From: an uncultured Coriobacteriaceae bacterium
Lineage (GTDB): Bacteria > Actinomycetota > Coriobacteriia > Coriobacteriales > Atopobiaceae
Assembly (NCBI GenBank): GCA_902798915.1
Contig: CADBYM010000029.1
Location: 1-41,985, forward strand
Length of the DNA: 41,985 bases
Reading direction: 5' to 3'
In this document: positions 15,884-23,889 of the stretch, piece after piece
How positions within the stretch are numbered: the first letter of the stretch is position 1
Layout: every line of letters begins with the position of its first letter
Made by a program: the position numbers and the translations under genes
The notes under the pieces: model-generated
Told to the model about the DNA's origin: nothing
The model's input: the letters and a program-made list of their open reading frames with translations, nothing else
The model's database searches: none

Positions 15884-17014
15884 TTAGACCCCATAGCGAT
15901 TGGGCCTCCCACTTCCTGCGACCGTGCCACCATTTGACGAGGGCGTACCGTAGCCACTGTTGGCGTCACCCTCGCTGACGCCATCGTCGCTTCCCGTGTC
16001 GTAGCCTCCGTCGTAGCCACTTCCAGCGTCCCGTGACGTGTAGCCACCATCGTACTCGCTGCTGTATTCGTTGTCGTACGCGCCGTTGCCGCTGTCATAT
16101 CCCATAGATGTCCCGCCATAGCCGGTGCCAGCGCCATAATCAGTGCCAGCGCCATAGTCGGCACCCGCGCCCGAAGCGCCACCAGCCGATTCCTCAGCAC
16201 CGTAGCCGTAGGCGTCTACGTTGGCATCTGCGTTCTCCTCAACTTCGTCCTTCCTTTGGATCCGTAAGCCTATGGCCTCGGCAGCATCCAAGTTCTGGCC
16301 GATGTCGTCCACGAGAATGTCATGGCCCGCGCGAGGAATCATCCATCCGTCGGTGCCCAACGCGGGATCACACATGCTTCCCACGCCATCTAGATTCGTT
16401 ACCAAACACAGAGCACTTCCGTACTGCTCTCCACCCGGCATGGAGAGCACTATGGGCACGGCAATGGCATCCGCGTAGCCAAAGTAGCGTAGGCAGAGAG
16501 CGAGTACCGACGCGAACTCATAGTAATCGCCCTGGTATCCGCCCATGCCGTCATCGCTGGAGAAGTAGTCACGTGCGGAACGGACAACCCAATCGGTCCC
16601 CATCGGCTTGTCGATACGATCTAGATAGGTGCTTTGAACGACGGTGTCGTACATCTCCTTGGCAGCCTCGTCAACCGTCGCACCCTCATGGGTATGCTCG
16701 TCACAGAAGTCCTTGATCCATGCGTCGAGCTCCTCGTTTCCCACCGTGAAGCTACCCGCCTGGTTCCACGGATCCTTGACGCCCGCATAGGGCGCCGCCT
16801 CCTCAATCGCTATGGCACTTGCTTGCCCGCCGCCTCCTATGCTGTCCTTGGCGTCGGATATCGTCTTGTTTGCATGGCGGTAAATGAATGCCCCACCGGC
16901 GAGCGCGGCAACGAGGCATACTATGGGCAGGATGCACGCGACGATGTCGTGCAGTATGGAGCCGCCTCTCTTTTGCTCTTCTGCTTCCCTCTCCTCGTCT
17001 TCCGCACCGCGCAT
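15884..17014 (-). CDS. Membrane-anchored transglutaminase-like protein, catalytic residues lost
   Basis: Paralogue of the gene immediately upstream. The 376-aa protein has a charged cytoplasmic N-terminus, one membrane helix (about 22-46), a transglutaminase-like domain (about 80-250) and an extracellular tail (about 265-376) rich in Gly, Tyr, Asp and Ser with degenerate DYGAG-type repeats. Aligning it to the neighbour by the shared YEFA, LVTN and CD-ALGT-GW landmarks, the Cys position is Tyr164 and the His position is Ser200; the Asp is kept (D216). It is therefore probably a non-catalytic binding or scaffold protein at the cell surface. GGAGG precedes the ATG. It follows the neighbour by 68 nt and is likely in the same operon. 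Confidence 0.7.
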   Translation of the reverse strand: MRGAEDEEREAEEQKRGGSILHDIVACILPIVCLVAALAGGAFIYRHANKTISDAKDSIGGGGQASAIAIEEAAPYAGVKDPWNQAGSFTVGNEELDAWIKDFCDEHTHEGATVDEAAKEMYDTVVQSTYLDRIDKPMGTDWVVRSARDYFSSDDGMGGYQGDYYEFASVLALCLRYFGYADAIAVPIVLSMPGGEQYGSALCLVTNLDGVGSMCDPALGTDGWMIPRAGHDILVDDIGQNLDAAEAIGLRIQRKDEVEENADANVDAYGYGAEESAGGASGAGADYGAGTDYGAGTGYGGTSMGYDSGNGAYDNEYSSEYDGGYTSRDAGSGYDGGYDTGSDDGVSEGDANSGYGTPSSNGGTVAGSGRPNRYGV

Positions 17015-17082
17015 CGTGCACCTCCCACCACGAAATCTTGCTCTTGACTACCATGATCCGCCCGCGCGGAATCGCGACTCGC

Positions 17083-18153
17083 CTAAGCGTTCTCCACGTC
17101 TTGAATCTGAACGTTGTATGCCGTGTCCTTGAGCATCCAGCCGTTGGTACCCAACGAAGTGTCGCACAGACTCGGCGTGCCATCGGTGTTCGTCACATAT
17201 ACCAATCCGTGATCGCCCCAATCGCCGCTCTTCAGCTCGAGGATAACCGCCTCGGAATGGGCATCCTCAAAGCCGAGGTATTGCAGGCAGTAGCCAAGAA
17301 ATGCCGCAAACTCATAGCAGTTCCCCGTACAGTCGTTCTCGTAGTACTGCCGTGCATACTCGATGCGCCAATCCTTGCCAGCCGGATGCTGAGCGTCGTC
17401 GCGCTCCACGTAGTCGGACCACGCAACGCCTTTGTACACCTCAAGTGCGGCAGTATCGATGTCCATGTCGGTCGTAGCGATACCGTCGCAGAACTTCTTA
17501 ACCTCCTCGTCGAGGGTCGCATCGCCCGTAGCGAAGGTCCCAGAAGAAATCCACGGCGACTTGACGCCGTCACCCGACTTCGATTCGTCACTCTTGGGGG
17601 ATTCGCTAGAAGTCTCTTGCGGGGCAGCCTCATTCGTTGCAGGCGCGCCGCCCCCATCACCGATTTGTACCTGGCTTGCTCCCTCGCTCGCTTCGGGGGC
17701 CGCTGTCGCCGCTTCGGCCACACCAGCGGAGACAGTGTCGCCAACCGACGAGAGCACCATCGATCGCGTCACATATGCCGTTAGCGCGATGGCCAGAACA
17801 AATGCTACGAGCGTGGGAACAACCGGAAGACCCCTTGTGCCACTTGGCTTCTGCGTCCTGAGTCCGTCGCGACCCGCTTCACGGCCCCTTGGCGTGGGTC
17901 GCACAGGTTCCACACCCGCCGCACGATTACGGGCAGGGCGCCTCATCACCTCGGGGCGTTCCATCGCTCGCGTTCTCGGAAGCTCATCCCCCCGCGTTGT
18001 GTTTGTGGCTGTCGAACGCCTGCGCGTCGGATGTGGGCGTCTAGTGCCCCCCTCGCGTGCCTCAGAGCGACCGGACGACCCCTCGCGTCGGGAGCGCATA
18101 CCATCCGTCGACGCAGTACGTCGTCGCCTCCCGCTCTCCGTAGCGTTGTACAT
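17083..18153 (-). CDS. Membrane-anchored transglutaminase-like protein
   Basis: Predicted type II membrane protein of 356 aa. A long Arg/Ser/Thr-rich cytoplasmic segment (1-108) precedes a single membrane helix (about 111-130). An extracellular Ala/Glu/Ser-rich stalk (about 140-195) leads to a C-terminal transglutaminase-like domain (about 200-345). The proposed triad is Cys279 in GNCYEFAAFLGYC, His315 in GDHGLVYV and Asp331 in CDTSLGTNGW. Such domains act as cysteine proteases, cross-linking enzymes or peptidoglycan-associated hydrolases, and the substrate here is unknown. The start is uncertain: ATG 18153 or GTG 18159, both near a weak AGGCAGG. It follows a 59-codon ORF by 12 nt. The fold assignment rests on motif order, not a search. 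Confidence 0.65.
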   Translation of the reverse strand: MYNATESGRRRRTASTDGMRSRREGSSGRSEAREGGTRRPHPTRRRSTATNTTRGDELPRTRAMERPEVMRRPARNRAAGVEPVRPTPRGREAGRDGLRTQKPSGTRGLPVVPTLVAFVLAIALTAYVTRSMVLSSVGDTVSAGVAEAATAAPEASEGASQVQIGDGGGAPATNEAAPQETSSESPKSDESKSGDGVKSPWISSGTFATGDATLDEEVKKFCDGIATTDMDIDTAALEVYKGVAWSDYVERDDAQHPAGKDWRIEYARQYYENDCTGNCYEFAAFLGYCLQYLGFEDAHSEAVILELKSGDWGDHGLVYVTNTDGTPSLCDTSLGTNGWMLKDTAYNVQIQDVENA

Positions 18154-18165
18154 TCCCACACCTGC

Positions 18166-18345
18166 CTAGAATTGGTTATAGACGAACTCTACCGGGTACC
18201 TAAATCCCGGAAGCGCGACGAAGAAGAAGTCGGTCGCGAGGGTGATTATTGCCGTTGCATCCGCCATCGCAGACGTCAGCGCGAGATGCTCGTCCACCCG
18301 CACTTCACGGCACTTGCGCATTGTCTCTTTCTTCTTGCGTACCAC
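18166..18345 (-). CDS. Small unrecognised protein, 59 aa
   Basis: GTG-started ORF with a well-placed GAGGGG five bases upstream. It is basic at the N-terminus (VVRKKKETMRKCREVRV) and then becomes hydrophobic through about residues 22-47, ending VEFVYNQF. It could be a small membrane or membrane-associated protein. It ends 12 nt before the transglutaminase-like gene and has a good promoter 61 nt upstream, so it is probably the first gene of that operon. I do not recognise a family; codon content alone would not prove it is real. Confidence 0.45.
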   Translation of the reverse strand: MVRKKKETMRKCREVRVDEHLALTSAMADATAIITLATDFFFVALPGFRYPVEFVYNQF

Positions 18346-18406
18346 GTTTCCCCCTCAAGGGCCCCAAGCAGGTATTCCGTTTCCTATGTTACCCCTTGGG
18401 CTGATT

Positions 18407-18435
18407 CGTATATCGCCCGTTCCGCACCAATCCAA
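18407..18435 (-). promoter_or_regulatory. Promoter of the transglutaminase operon
   Basis: On the minus strand TTGGAT (18435-18430), a 17-nt spacer and TATACG (18412-18407) form a sigma-A-type promoter 61 nt upstream of the 59-aa ORF. Confidence 0.5.
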
Positions 18436-18531
18436 CTCGTCCACCCAAAGTGAACAATGTCGTAGGGGGATTACGTTCGCGATTGCTGGAGTTGTCCAAC
18501 CACGCGCCAGAATGCGTGCCTTGTCGTGGGT

Positions 18532-18552
18532 ACGTGCGCGACCCGCGCACGT
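18532..18552 (-). terminator. Hairpin after dltC
   Basis: ACGTGCGCG (18532-18540) and CGCGCACGT (18544-18552) form a 9-bp perfect stem with a 3-nt loop, 11 nt after the dltC stop. No U tract follows on the minus strand. Confidence 0.45.
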
Positions 18553-18563
18553 TTGAGCATCCC

Positions 18564-18803
18564 CTACAGGCGCTCGCTTACACGCGCAATGATTTTGTCG
18601 ACCGTATTCATCTCCTCACGATCGAGCTCAGTCGGCGCTATCGACACGCCAAACTCGTCCTTGATGGCCACCAGCAACTCGATTGCCGCCATCGAATCAA
18701 GAATCTCCTCCTCAAAGAGGTCGATGTCACGCTCATCCGCGACAGCGTCCTCACCCGATATCTCGACCACGAGGTCCACGATTCGATCCGCAATGTCCGT
18801 CAT
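18564..18803 (-). CDS. dltC: D-alanyl carrier protein-like acyl carrier
   Basis: Small acidic carrier protein of 79 aa. The phosphopantetheine attachment site is Ser37 in the DSM motif. The C-terminal half (FGVSIAPTELDREEMNTVDK) matches the DltC pattern PxEFDRExWxTPxKI better than fatty-acid ACP, which normally has DSLD. DltC carries D-alanine from DltA to DltB/DltD for lipoteichoic acid esterification. None of dltA, dltB or dltD is in the window, so it is an orphan here; a carrier for another acyl or aminoacyl ligase is possible. GAGGAGG lies six bases before the ATG. Confidence 0.75.
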   Translation of the reverse strand: MTDIADRIVDLVVEISGEDAVADERDIDLFEEEILDSMAAIELLVAIKDEFGVSIAPTELDREEMNTVDKIIARVSERL

Positions 18804-19033
18804 TTCCTACCTCCTCAATACACGCACTACACGGCGCCCCAACACGGCAATGACTTCACCACACAGCTCACGGACAGGTCCAAAGAACACCGTCATCATG
18901 CATCACTCGCCACGGCGATGAGCCTTGCCACTTCCTCTACATCGCTTGGCAATCTGCCTTTTCGCCGCTATTGAGCGGCATCTCGTTCGGGCATCCCATA
19001 GCGTCACCATGCCCGCTGCCGATTCGTGCGCTT

Positions 19034-19183
19034 CTAGTCCTCGTTGACGACGGGCATGTCCTCGCCGTAGCAGTTGTCCTGCTCGTCCGTCTCTCCACCG
19101 CCGCAACCTGCGAGCCCAAGCGTGACAAACGTCAACGTGACGGCCAGAATCATCGAAAGGAACTTACGCATATGCTTGTTCAT
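19034..19183 (-). CDS. Small lipoprotein, 49 aa
   Basis: A 49-aa ORF with a classical lipoprotein signal: basic MNKHMRK, a hydrophobic core, then the lipobox LAGC with Cys27. The mature part is only 23 residues and is acidic (GGGETDEQDN, ending PVVNED). GGAG lies six bases before the ATG at 19183. Signal peptidase II cleavage would leave a short lipid-anchored peptide on the outside of the membrane. It lies between ftsH and dltC on the same strand. Function unknown; the lipobox makes it more than a chance ORF. Confidence 0.65.
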   Translation of the reverse strand: MNKHMRKFLSMILAVTLTFVTLGLAGCGGGETDEQDNCYGEDMPVVNED

Positions 19184-19240
19184 GATTGCTCCGTTTCTCG
19201 TTCGGTACGTAATACGTGAGTTTGAGATATTACCATAAGC

Positions 19241-21133
19241 CTAGGCATGAGCCTCTTGGTACTCTGCCCACTTGTCGTCAAGCAGCGCTTTCACCACATC
19301 TCCCTCAACGGTCTCGCGCTCGAGAAGCACGCCCGCCATAGTATTCATCTGGTCTCTCCGCTCGCCCAGCACGACCTGCGCGCGCCGATGCGCCTCACGC
19401 ATGATGCGCTCCACCTCGTCATCGATGCGCTTGGAAGTCTCGGCCGAGAGGTCGTTGTGATTGGCCCAGTCCCTGCCAAGGAACACTTCATGTTGCGCCT
19501 CGCCATAGACCTGCGTGCCGAGGTCCTCGCTCATGCCATAGCGCGTCACCATCTCGCGCGCCATCTTCGTGGCACGCTCGAGGTCGTTGCTCGCACCCGT
19601 CGTGATGTCGTCACAGAACAGCTCCTCCGCAGTACGCCCGCCGAGCAGGACGGCAATTTGGTCCAGCATGCCACCACGCGTCTCGAGGAAGCGATCCTCG
19701 TCGGGCAGCTGGAGCGTATATCCCAACGCACGGCCACGTGAGATGATGCTAATCTTGTGCACGGGGTCGGAGTTCTCCAGCACATGCCCCACCAGCGCAT
19801 GCCCACACTCGTGGTAGGCGATGGTGCGACGTTCGCTTTCGGTCATAACGCGAGACTTCTTCTCGGGACCGGCAATGACGCGCTCCATGGCCTCCTCTAT
19901 CTCGGTCATGGAGATGGCGTCCTTGTGGCGACGCGCAGCCAGGAGGGCAGCCTCGTTCATGAGGTTGGCGAGGTCGGCGCCCGTGAATCCTGGGGTGAGT
20001 TTGGCCAAGGCCTCAAAGTCAATGCTCGATTCCAATGGCTTGTCGGCCGCATGCACGCGCAGAATCTGCTCACGACCCGCCACGTCCGGTCGATCGACCG
20101 TAATCTGGCGATCGAAGCGGCCGGGCCTCAACAACGCAGGATCGAGGATGTCGGGGCGATTGGTCGCTGCGATGAGAATGACCGCCGTGTTGTCCTCGAA
20201 GCCGTCCATTTCCACCAGAAGCTGATTGAGCGTCTGTTCACGTTCGTCGTGACCACCACCCAAGCCAGCCCCGCGTTGGCGCCCCACGGCATCTATTTCG
20301 TCAATGAAGACAATTGAGGGCGAAGCGTCCTTTGCCTGCTTGAAGAGGTCGCGCACGCGCGAGGCACCGACGCCCACGAACATCTCCACAAAATCAGAGC
20401 CCGAAATGGAGAAGAACGGTACGCCCGCCTCGCCTGCAACCGCCTTGGCAAGAAGGGTCTTGCCGGTGCCCGGAGGGCCCATGAGCAGTACGCCGCGAGG
20501 AATCTTTGCCCCCATCTTCTGGAAGCGCTCGGGCTCGGAGAGGAAGTCACGAACCTCTTTGAGTTCCTCAACCACCTCGTCGATGCCCGCAACGTCCTCG
20601 AACTTCACGTCCGGACGGCTGCCCTCGTCGTTCTTCACCTGCGCCCGACCGAAGCTCATGGCTCGACCGTTCTGGCTCTGCATCTGATTCATGAAGTAGA
20701 CGATGATCCCAATCATCACCACCGTGGGGAGCACCGATATGAGCAGCGTCTCCCACAGCTCGCTGGTGCTTGCGTCAACGCTGAACCTGATGTCGGAATG
20801 CCGTGCCATCAGCTCGTCGAGATTGTCCTCGCCCACATAGGTCGATTTGAAGTTGCTCGTCTTTCCCTCGGCCTTGTTGCCTGCCGACTTGAAGTACTTG
20901 CCCTGGAGCGACTTGTCCTCGACCTTGTACGTAACCTCCTTGACGCGATCCTCCTTGACCGCGGTCACGAACTCGCTCGTAGCCAACACGTCCGTCTGCT
21001 CAACCCCAAACATCTGACCACGCGACATAATCAGGTAGCTGAGAAACGTCATGAGAATGACTATGTATACCAGCCCGCGGCGCCGACGTTGCGGTGTGAG
21101 ATCCCGAGGGCTGCGATTGTTGTCGTCTGGCAC
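19241..21133 (-). CDS. ftsH: ATP-dependent zinc metalloprotease FtsH
   Basis: Membrane-bound hexameric AAA protease that degrades misfolded membrane proteins and regulators. The 630-aa protein has two membrane helices (about 20-38 and 129-149) flanking an extracytoplasmic domain. The AAA module follows with Walker A GPPGTGKT (219-226), Walker B IVFIDE (274-279) and the second region of homology around 325-345, then the zinc protease site HECGH (441-445). The start is GTG 21133, preceded by GGGAG six bases away. It lies 106 nt downstream of hpt on the same strand, a common pairing in Gram-positive bacteria. Confidence 0.96.
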   Translation of the reverse strand: MPDDNNRSPRDLTPQRRRRGLVYIVILMTFLSYLIMSRGQMFGVEQTDVLATSEFVTAVKEDRVKEVTYKVEDKSLQGKYFKSAGNKAEGKTSNFKSTYVGEDNLDELMARHSDIRFSVDASTSELWETLLISVLPTVVMIGIIVYFMNQMQSQNGRAMSFGRAQVKNDEGSRPDVKFEDVAGIDEVVEELKEVRDFLSEPERFQKMGAKIPRGVLLMGPPGTGKTLLAKAVAGEAGVPFFSISGSDFVEMFVGVGASRVRDLFKQAKDASPSIVFIDEIDAVGRQRGAGLGGGHDEREQTLNQLLVEMDGFEDNTAVILIAATNRPDILDPALLRPGRFDRQITVDRPDVAGREQILRVHAADKPLESSIDFEALAKLTPGFTGADLANLMNEAALLAARRHKDAISMTEIEEAMERVIAGPEKKSRVMTESERRTIAYHECGHALVGHVLENSDPVHKISIISRGRALGYTLQLPDEDRFLETRGGMLDQIAVLLGGRTAEELFCDDITTGASNDLERATKMAREMVTRYGMSEDLGTQVYGEAQHEVFLGRDWANHNDLSAETSKRIDDEVERIMREAHRRAQVVLGERRDQMNTMAGVLLERETVEGDVVKALLDDKWAEYQEAHA

Positions 21134-21239
21134 GCAATTCTCCCGTCAGATGAATGCAAGTGAACTGTTATTCTACCCATTCGAAGCGAGCCCCACACAC
21201 GAGAACACATGCATCGGACGACGCGACTATCTATCTAGG

Positions 21240-21791
21240 CTATGAGTACACTTCCGGCTTCAGCACGCCTACATAGGGCAGGTTGCGATAACGCTCCGCA
21301 TAGTCGAGACCATAGCCCACGATGAACTCGTTGGGCACATGGGTGCCCACGTAACGTGGCTCGATTGACGGCTTCTTGCCTGGGATGTCTTTGACTGCAA
21401 ACGCTGCGATTTCCACCGACTTCGGATTGCGCGCCTTGAGCAGCCCGACCAAGTAGGAGAGCGTGATTCCCGAATCGAGGATGTCCTCCGCAATGATGAC
21501 GTGCCGATCCTCAATCTTTGTGTCGAGGTCCTTGACAATGCGAACCACGCCGGAGCTCTTCACGCCATCGCCATAACTCGAAACCGCCATGAAGTCCACG
21601 GAACACGGCACGGTAATGGAGCGAAGCAGGTCTGCAGTGAAGACGAAGGCTCCCCTGAGCACCGTCACAATCAGGGGATTCTTCTCGGCATAATCCGCAG
21701 AGATAGCCTGACCGAGCTGTGACACAACCTCCTGTATGTCCTCCTGCGAGAGCAATATCGTCTCGACATCGGGGTGCATGCGATTGCTCAT
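21240..21791 (-). CDS. hpt: Hypoxanthine phosphoribosyltransferase
   Basis: Purine salvage enzyme that makes IMP and GMP from hypoxanthine or guanine and PRPP. It is 183 aa, the usual length, with VTVLRGAFVFTADL in the N-terminal half and the PRPP loop VIIAEDILDSGITL near 98-111. AAAGGAG precedes ATG 21791; the long open frame further upstream runs opposite a tRNA and LemA and is not used. It precedes ftsH, continuing the pattern of purine genes (purA, purD) in this window. Confidence 0.95.
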   Translation of the reverse strand: MSNRMHPDVETILLSQEDIQEVVSQLGQAISADYAEKNPLIVTVLRGAFVFTADLLRSITVPCSVDFMAVSSYGDGVKSSGVVRIVKDLDTKIEDRHVIIAEDILDSGITLSYLVGLLKARNPKSVEIAAFAVKDIPGKKPSIEPRYVGTHVPNEFIVGYGLDYAERYRNLPYVGVLKPEVYS

Positions 21792-21832
21792 GTGGACTCC
21801 TTTCTTTGCACGCATCAAACGTCGCCATATCG

Positions 21833-21842
21833 TATTATAATA
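21833..21842. promoter_or_regulatory. Palindromic, two-way -10 element
   Basis: TATTATAATA is a perfect 10-bp palindrome that presents TATAAT on the plus strand (21836-21841, toward tRNA-Ser) and on the minus strand (21839-21834, toward hpt). It is 16 nt from the tRNA 5' end and 42 nt from the hpt start. No good -35 is seen on either side, so activation or a symmetric bidirectional promoter is likely. Confidence 0.5.
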
Positions 21843-21857
21843 GCTATGCGCCCTTGC

Positions 21858-21945
21858 GGAGGGGTGGCAGAGTGGTTGAATGCAGCGGTCTTGAAAACCG
21901 CCGGGCCGAAAGGTCTCGCGGGTTCGAATCCCGCCCCCTCCGCCA
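21858..21945 (+). tRNA. tRNA-Ser (anticodon UGA)
   Basis: An 88-nt class II tRNA with acceptor GGAGGGG/CCCCTCC, anticodon stem GCGGT/ACCGC with loop CTTGAAA (anticodon TGA), a long variable arm (CGGGCCGAAAGGTCTCG) and T-loop GGTTCGAATCC. The 3' CCA is encoded. Confidence 0.97.
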
Positions 21946-21999
21946 TATAGTGCGCAGCACATCAAATGAGTCGCAAGTGAATCGTGGGAGGATTCCCCC

Positions 22000-22518
22000 A
22001 TGGTGGGTCTTCTTTTTGTTGCAGCGCTGCTCGCGGTTGCCGCTGCTTCGTATCTGCAAATATACAAGTCACTCGTTCGTAAGGATAATCTGTGCGAGAG
22101 CGCTTGGGAGGTTCTCGACGCCCAACTTGCCAGACGCAGTGAGACGATCTCCAAACTCCTTGCCGACACCCCCACCCCATCGGAGGAGCATAACGCCGAG
22201 CTACAGTACCTCGCCCGCATGCAGGCTGCCGTTGACAGCGCGACCAAACCCGAATCCAAGATGTCCGCATCGGCAGAGCTTACGAGTGTTCTCAACGCCC
22301 TCATCTCATCCTCAGAGATTAAGCCCGAACTTCAGCAGGAGCTAGAAGACGTCGACACCAAGCTCACCTACGCACGAGCCAGCTACAACGATTGCGTCCG
22401 TACCTACAACGACGCCATAACCACGTTTCCGGGAAAACCAGTAGCACGCAAGAAGTTCCTACCACGACAAAGCTTCGAGGCCGTAGGGGACACGGCACGC
22501 CAGCACGTCACGCGGTAG
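22000..22518 (+). CDS. lemA: LemA family protein
   Basis: Membrane-anchored coiled-helix protein of 172 aa. One N-terminal hydrophobic helix (about 2-22) is followed by the LemA helical bundle: AWEVLDAQLARRSETISKLL corresponds to the conserved AWxxIDVQLxRRxDLIPNL, and YNDAITTFPGKPVARKKFLP to the conserved C-terminal motif. The molecular role of LemA proteins is not established. GGGAGG lies about eight bases upstream of the ATG. It follows tRNA-Ser and converges with the PRC-barrel gene, only 11 nt apart. Confidence 0.85.
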   Translation: MVGLLFVAALLAVAAASYLQIYKSLVRKDNLCESAWEVLDAQLARRSETISKLLADTPTPSEEHNAELQYLARMQAAVDSATKPESKMSASAELTSVLNALISSSEIKPELQQELEDVDTKLTYARASYNDCVRTYNDAITTFPGKPVARKKFLPRQSFEAVGDTARQHVTR

Positions 22519-22529
22519 TTGGGAAGACC

Positions 22530-23297
22530 TTATTTGCTCGCCTTCTTGTACTCGTCGAGAAAGGCGCCAAACATTCCCTTGGATTGTCCAACGCGCTTCT
22601 TACCCTGCTTCTTGGCCTTTCCCAGCATCTTCCCCAAGTTGCGTGCGCCTTCCCCAGTAGCGCGCTCCGTCATCTCGCCAACCCTTGCCACGACGTTGCG
22701 ACCGCCAATCTTTGCCTTCGCGTATCCCTCGCCAGCTTTGGCAGCCAATCCACCGTTCAGTTGCAACCGTGCGACCGCCGGGTCCACAATCATGAATCCG
22801 TCACGATACCCGCATAGCATATCGGCTGGAATGACCAGACTTCCCACCAGCGACGTGGCGATACCACCATCTCCCACGTAGAACGAGGACACCTTGCCGC
22901 TCTTGGGATGGAATTCGACGTCCGAAACCCAGCCCAGTTCCTTGCCATCGCTGGTCTTGGCATCCATACCGGCCCAAATGAGACACGCATCCCAATCCAA
23001 GCCGAGTCGTTCACGTGCGGGGGCGTCCATCCCAGTATCCCTTGCCACCACAAGCCCAGCGTCATTCGCCACACACGCATCGAGCGCCACGAAGGCATCC
23101 TCGCGCTTGACCATGCCGCCCACGTCGGGCCTTCGGACCAGGAATCCCACCACACAGTCGCCTGAGGGCGCGAATACCACTTGGTGCACCTCTCCCACCT
23201 TAGACAAATCGGCCGGCGCAAGCTCCCGGGGGTCACCATTGCGGCCCCTCTTGGGAACATGCACCGGCACGCGCATGAGCTGACTCACTCGCAGCAT
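22530..23297 (-). CDS. PRC-barrel domain protein
   Basis: A 255-aa soluble protein with two PRC-barrel-like beta units: about 30-70 (VGEVHQVVFAPSGDCVVGFL) and about 110-165 (LGWVSDVEFHPKSGKVSSFYV). A basic C-terminal segment (about 215-255) is rich in Lys and Gly. PRC barrels are protein-interaction modules. AAGGAG precedes ATG 23297; a longer open frame upstream overlaps the preceding gene. It follows the YtxH-like gene by 13 nt, so the two are probably translated from one mRNA. Confidence 0.7.
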   Translation of the reverse strand: MLRVSQLMRVPVHVPKRGRNGDPRELAPADLSKVGEVHQVVFAPSGDCVVGFLVRRPDVGGMVKREDAFVALDACVANDAGLVVARDTGMDAPARERLGLDWDACLIWAGMDAKTSDGKELGWVSDVEFHPKSGKVSSFYVGDGGIATSLVGSLVIPADMLCGYRDGFMIVDPAVARLQLNGGLAAKAGEGYAKAKIGGRNVVARVGEMTERATGEGARNLGKMLGKAKKQGKKRVGQSKGMFGAFLDEYKKASK

Positions 23298-23310
23298 GTC
23301 GCTCCTTGGC

Positions 23311-23763
23311 CTACTCGGCCTCGTCGGCCGCTTCCTCGGTCTCTTCCTCAGACTCGACGGCCTCCTCGGCCTCGACAGCATCCTCAGCTGCCTCCACGAT
23401 GACCTCGACGGTCTCCTCAGCAACGATCTCGGTCTCGTCAGCGACCTCAACATCCTCGGTGGACGCTTCGGCTGCGTTGGAGAGGGAATCACGAAGCTGG
23501 TCCATGCGCTCGCGTGCAAGGTCCACCTTGGCGCGGAGCTCGTCCGTCGTGGCGTCTACGTTGGGACGCACGGAGTTGAGCTTGTCGCTCATGACCTGCT
23601 GCCCACGCTCGTACGTATCGACCGCAGAATCCCACGCATCATTGACGGCGTCGGATGCCATAGCCCTGCTCTCCGCACCCGAGCGCGGAGCAAGCAGAAC
23701 GCCTGCGGCGAAACCTGCGGCAACGCCCGCAACGCCCCCGAGAACGTACTTGAGTAACTTCAT
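23311..23763 (-). CDS. YtxH-like membrane-associated protein
   Basis: A 150-aa protein with a Gly/Ala-rich hydrophobic N-terminus (VLGGVAGVAAGFAAGVLLAP) followed by the RSG motif typical of the YtxH family. Then come an amphipathic coiled-coil-like region (about 40-95) and a highly acidic Glu/Ala/Val-rich tail (about 98-150). The family is linked to envelope stress in Firmicutes, but its function is not defined. GGAGG precedes the ATG. First gene of the pair with the PRC-barrel protein, behind a palindromic operator-like site. Confidence 0.75.
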   Translation of the reverse strand: MKLLKYVLGGVAGVAAGFAAGVLLAPRSGAESRAMASDAVNDAWDSAVDTYERGQQVMSDKLNSVRPNVDATTDELRAKVDLARERMDQLRDSLSNAAEASTEDVEVADETEIVAEETVEVIVEAAEDAVEAEEAVESEEETEEAADEAE

Positions 23764-23810
23764 TGTGGCCTCCAGATCTCCTCATTGTGCGCCAAAGCGC
23801 CTTGTTACAG

Positions 23811-23826
23811 ACTCATTCGAATGAGT
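23811..23826. promoter_or_regulatory. 16-bp palindromic operator upstream of the YtxH gene
   Basis: ACTCATTCGAATGAGT is a perfect palindrome. TATATAC abuts it, giving TATACT on the minus strand as a candidate -10, so the palindrome would cover the transcription start. It is 48 nt upstream of the YtxH-like start. Confidence 0.5.
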
Positions 23827-23889
23827 ATATACCGTTCGGGTTAGTCTCGCAGCCCAAACAAGCCGCAAGGGACACACCCTATAGAACAT

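Noticed and set aside
16080..16165. Tandem GTGCCAGCGCCATA-like repeats, considered as a CRISPR or minisatellite
   Set aside because: The repeats keep the reading frame and encode the Gly/Tyr/Asp-rich tail of the pseudo-transglutaminase; there are no unique spacers.
18890..18965. Short minus-strand frame reading like an SDR-enzyme fragment (SDVEEVARLIAVASDA)
   Set aside because: Only about 20 codons, stop codons on both sides, no start with a binding site and no neighbouring remnant; likely chance.
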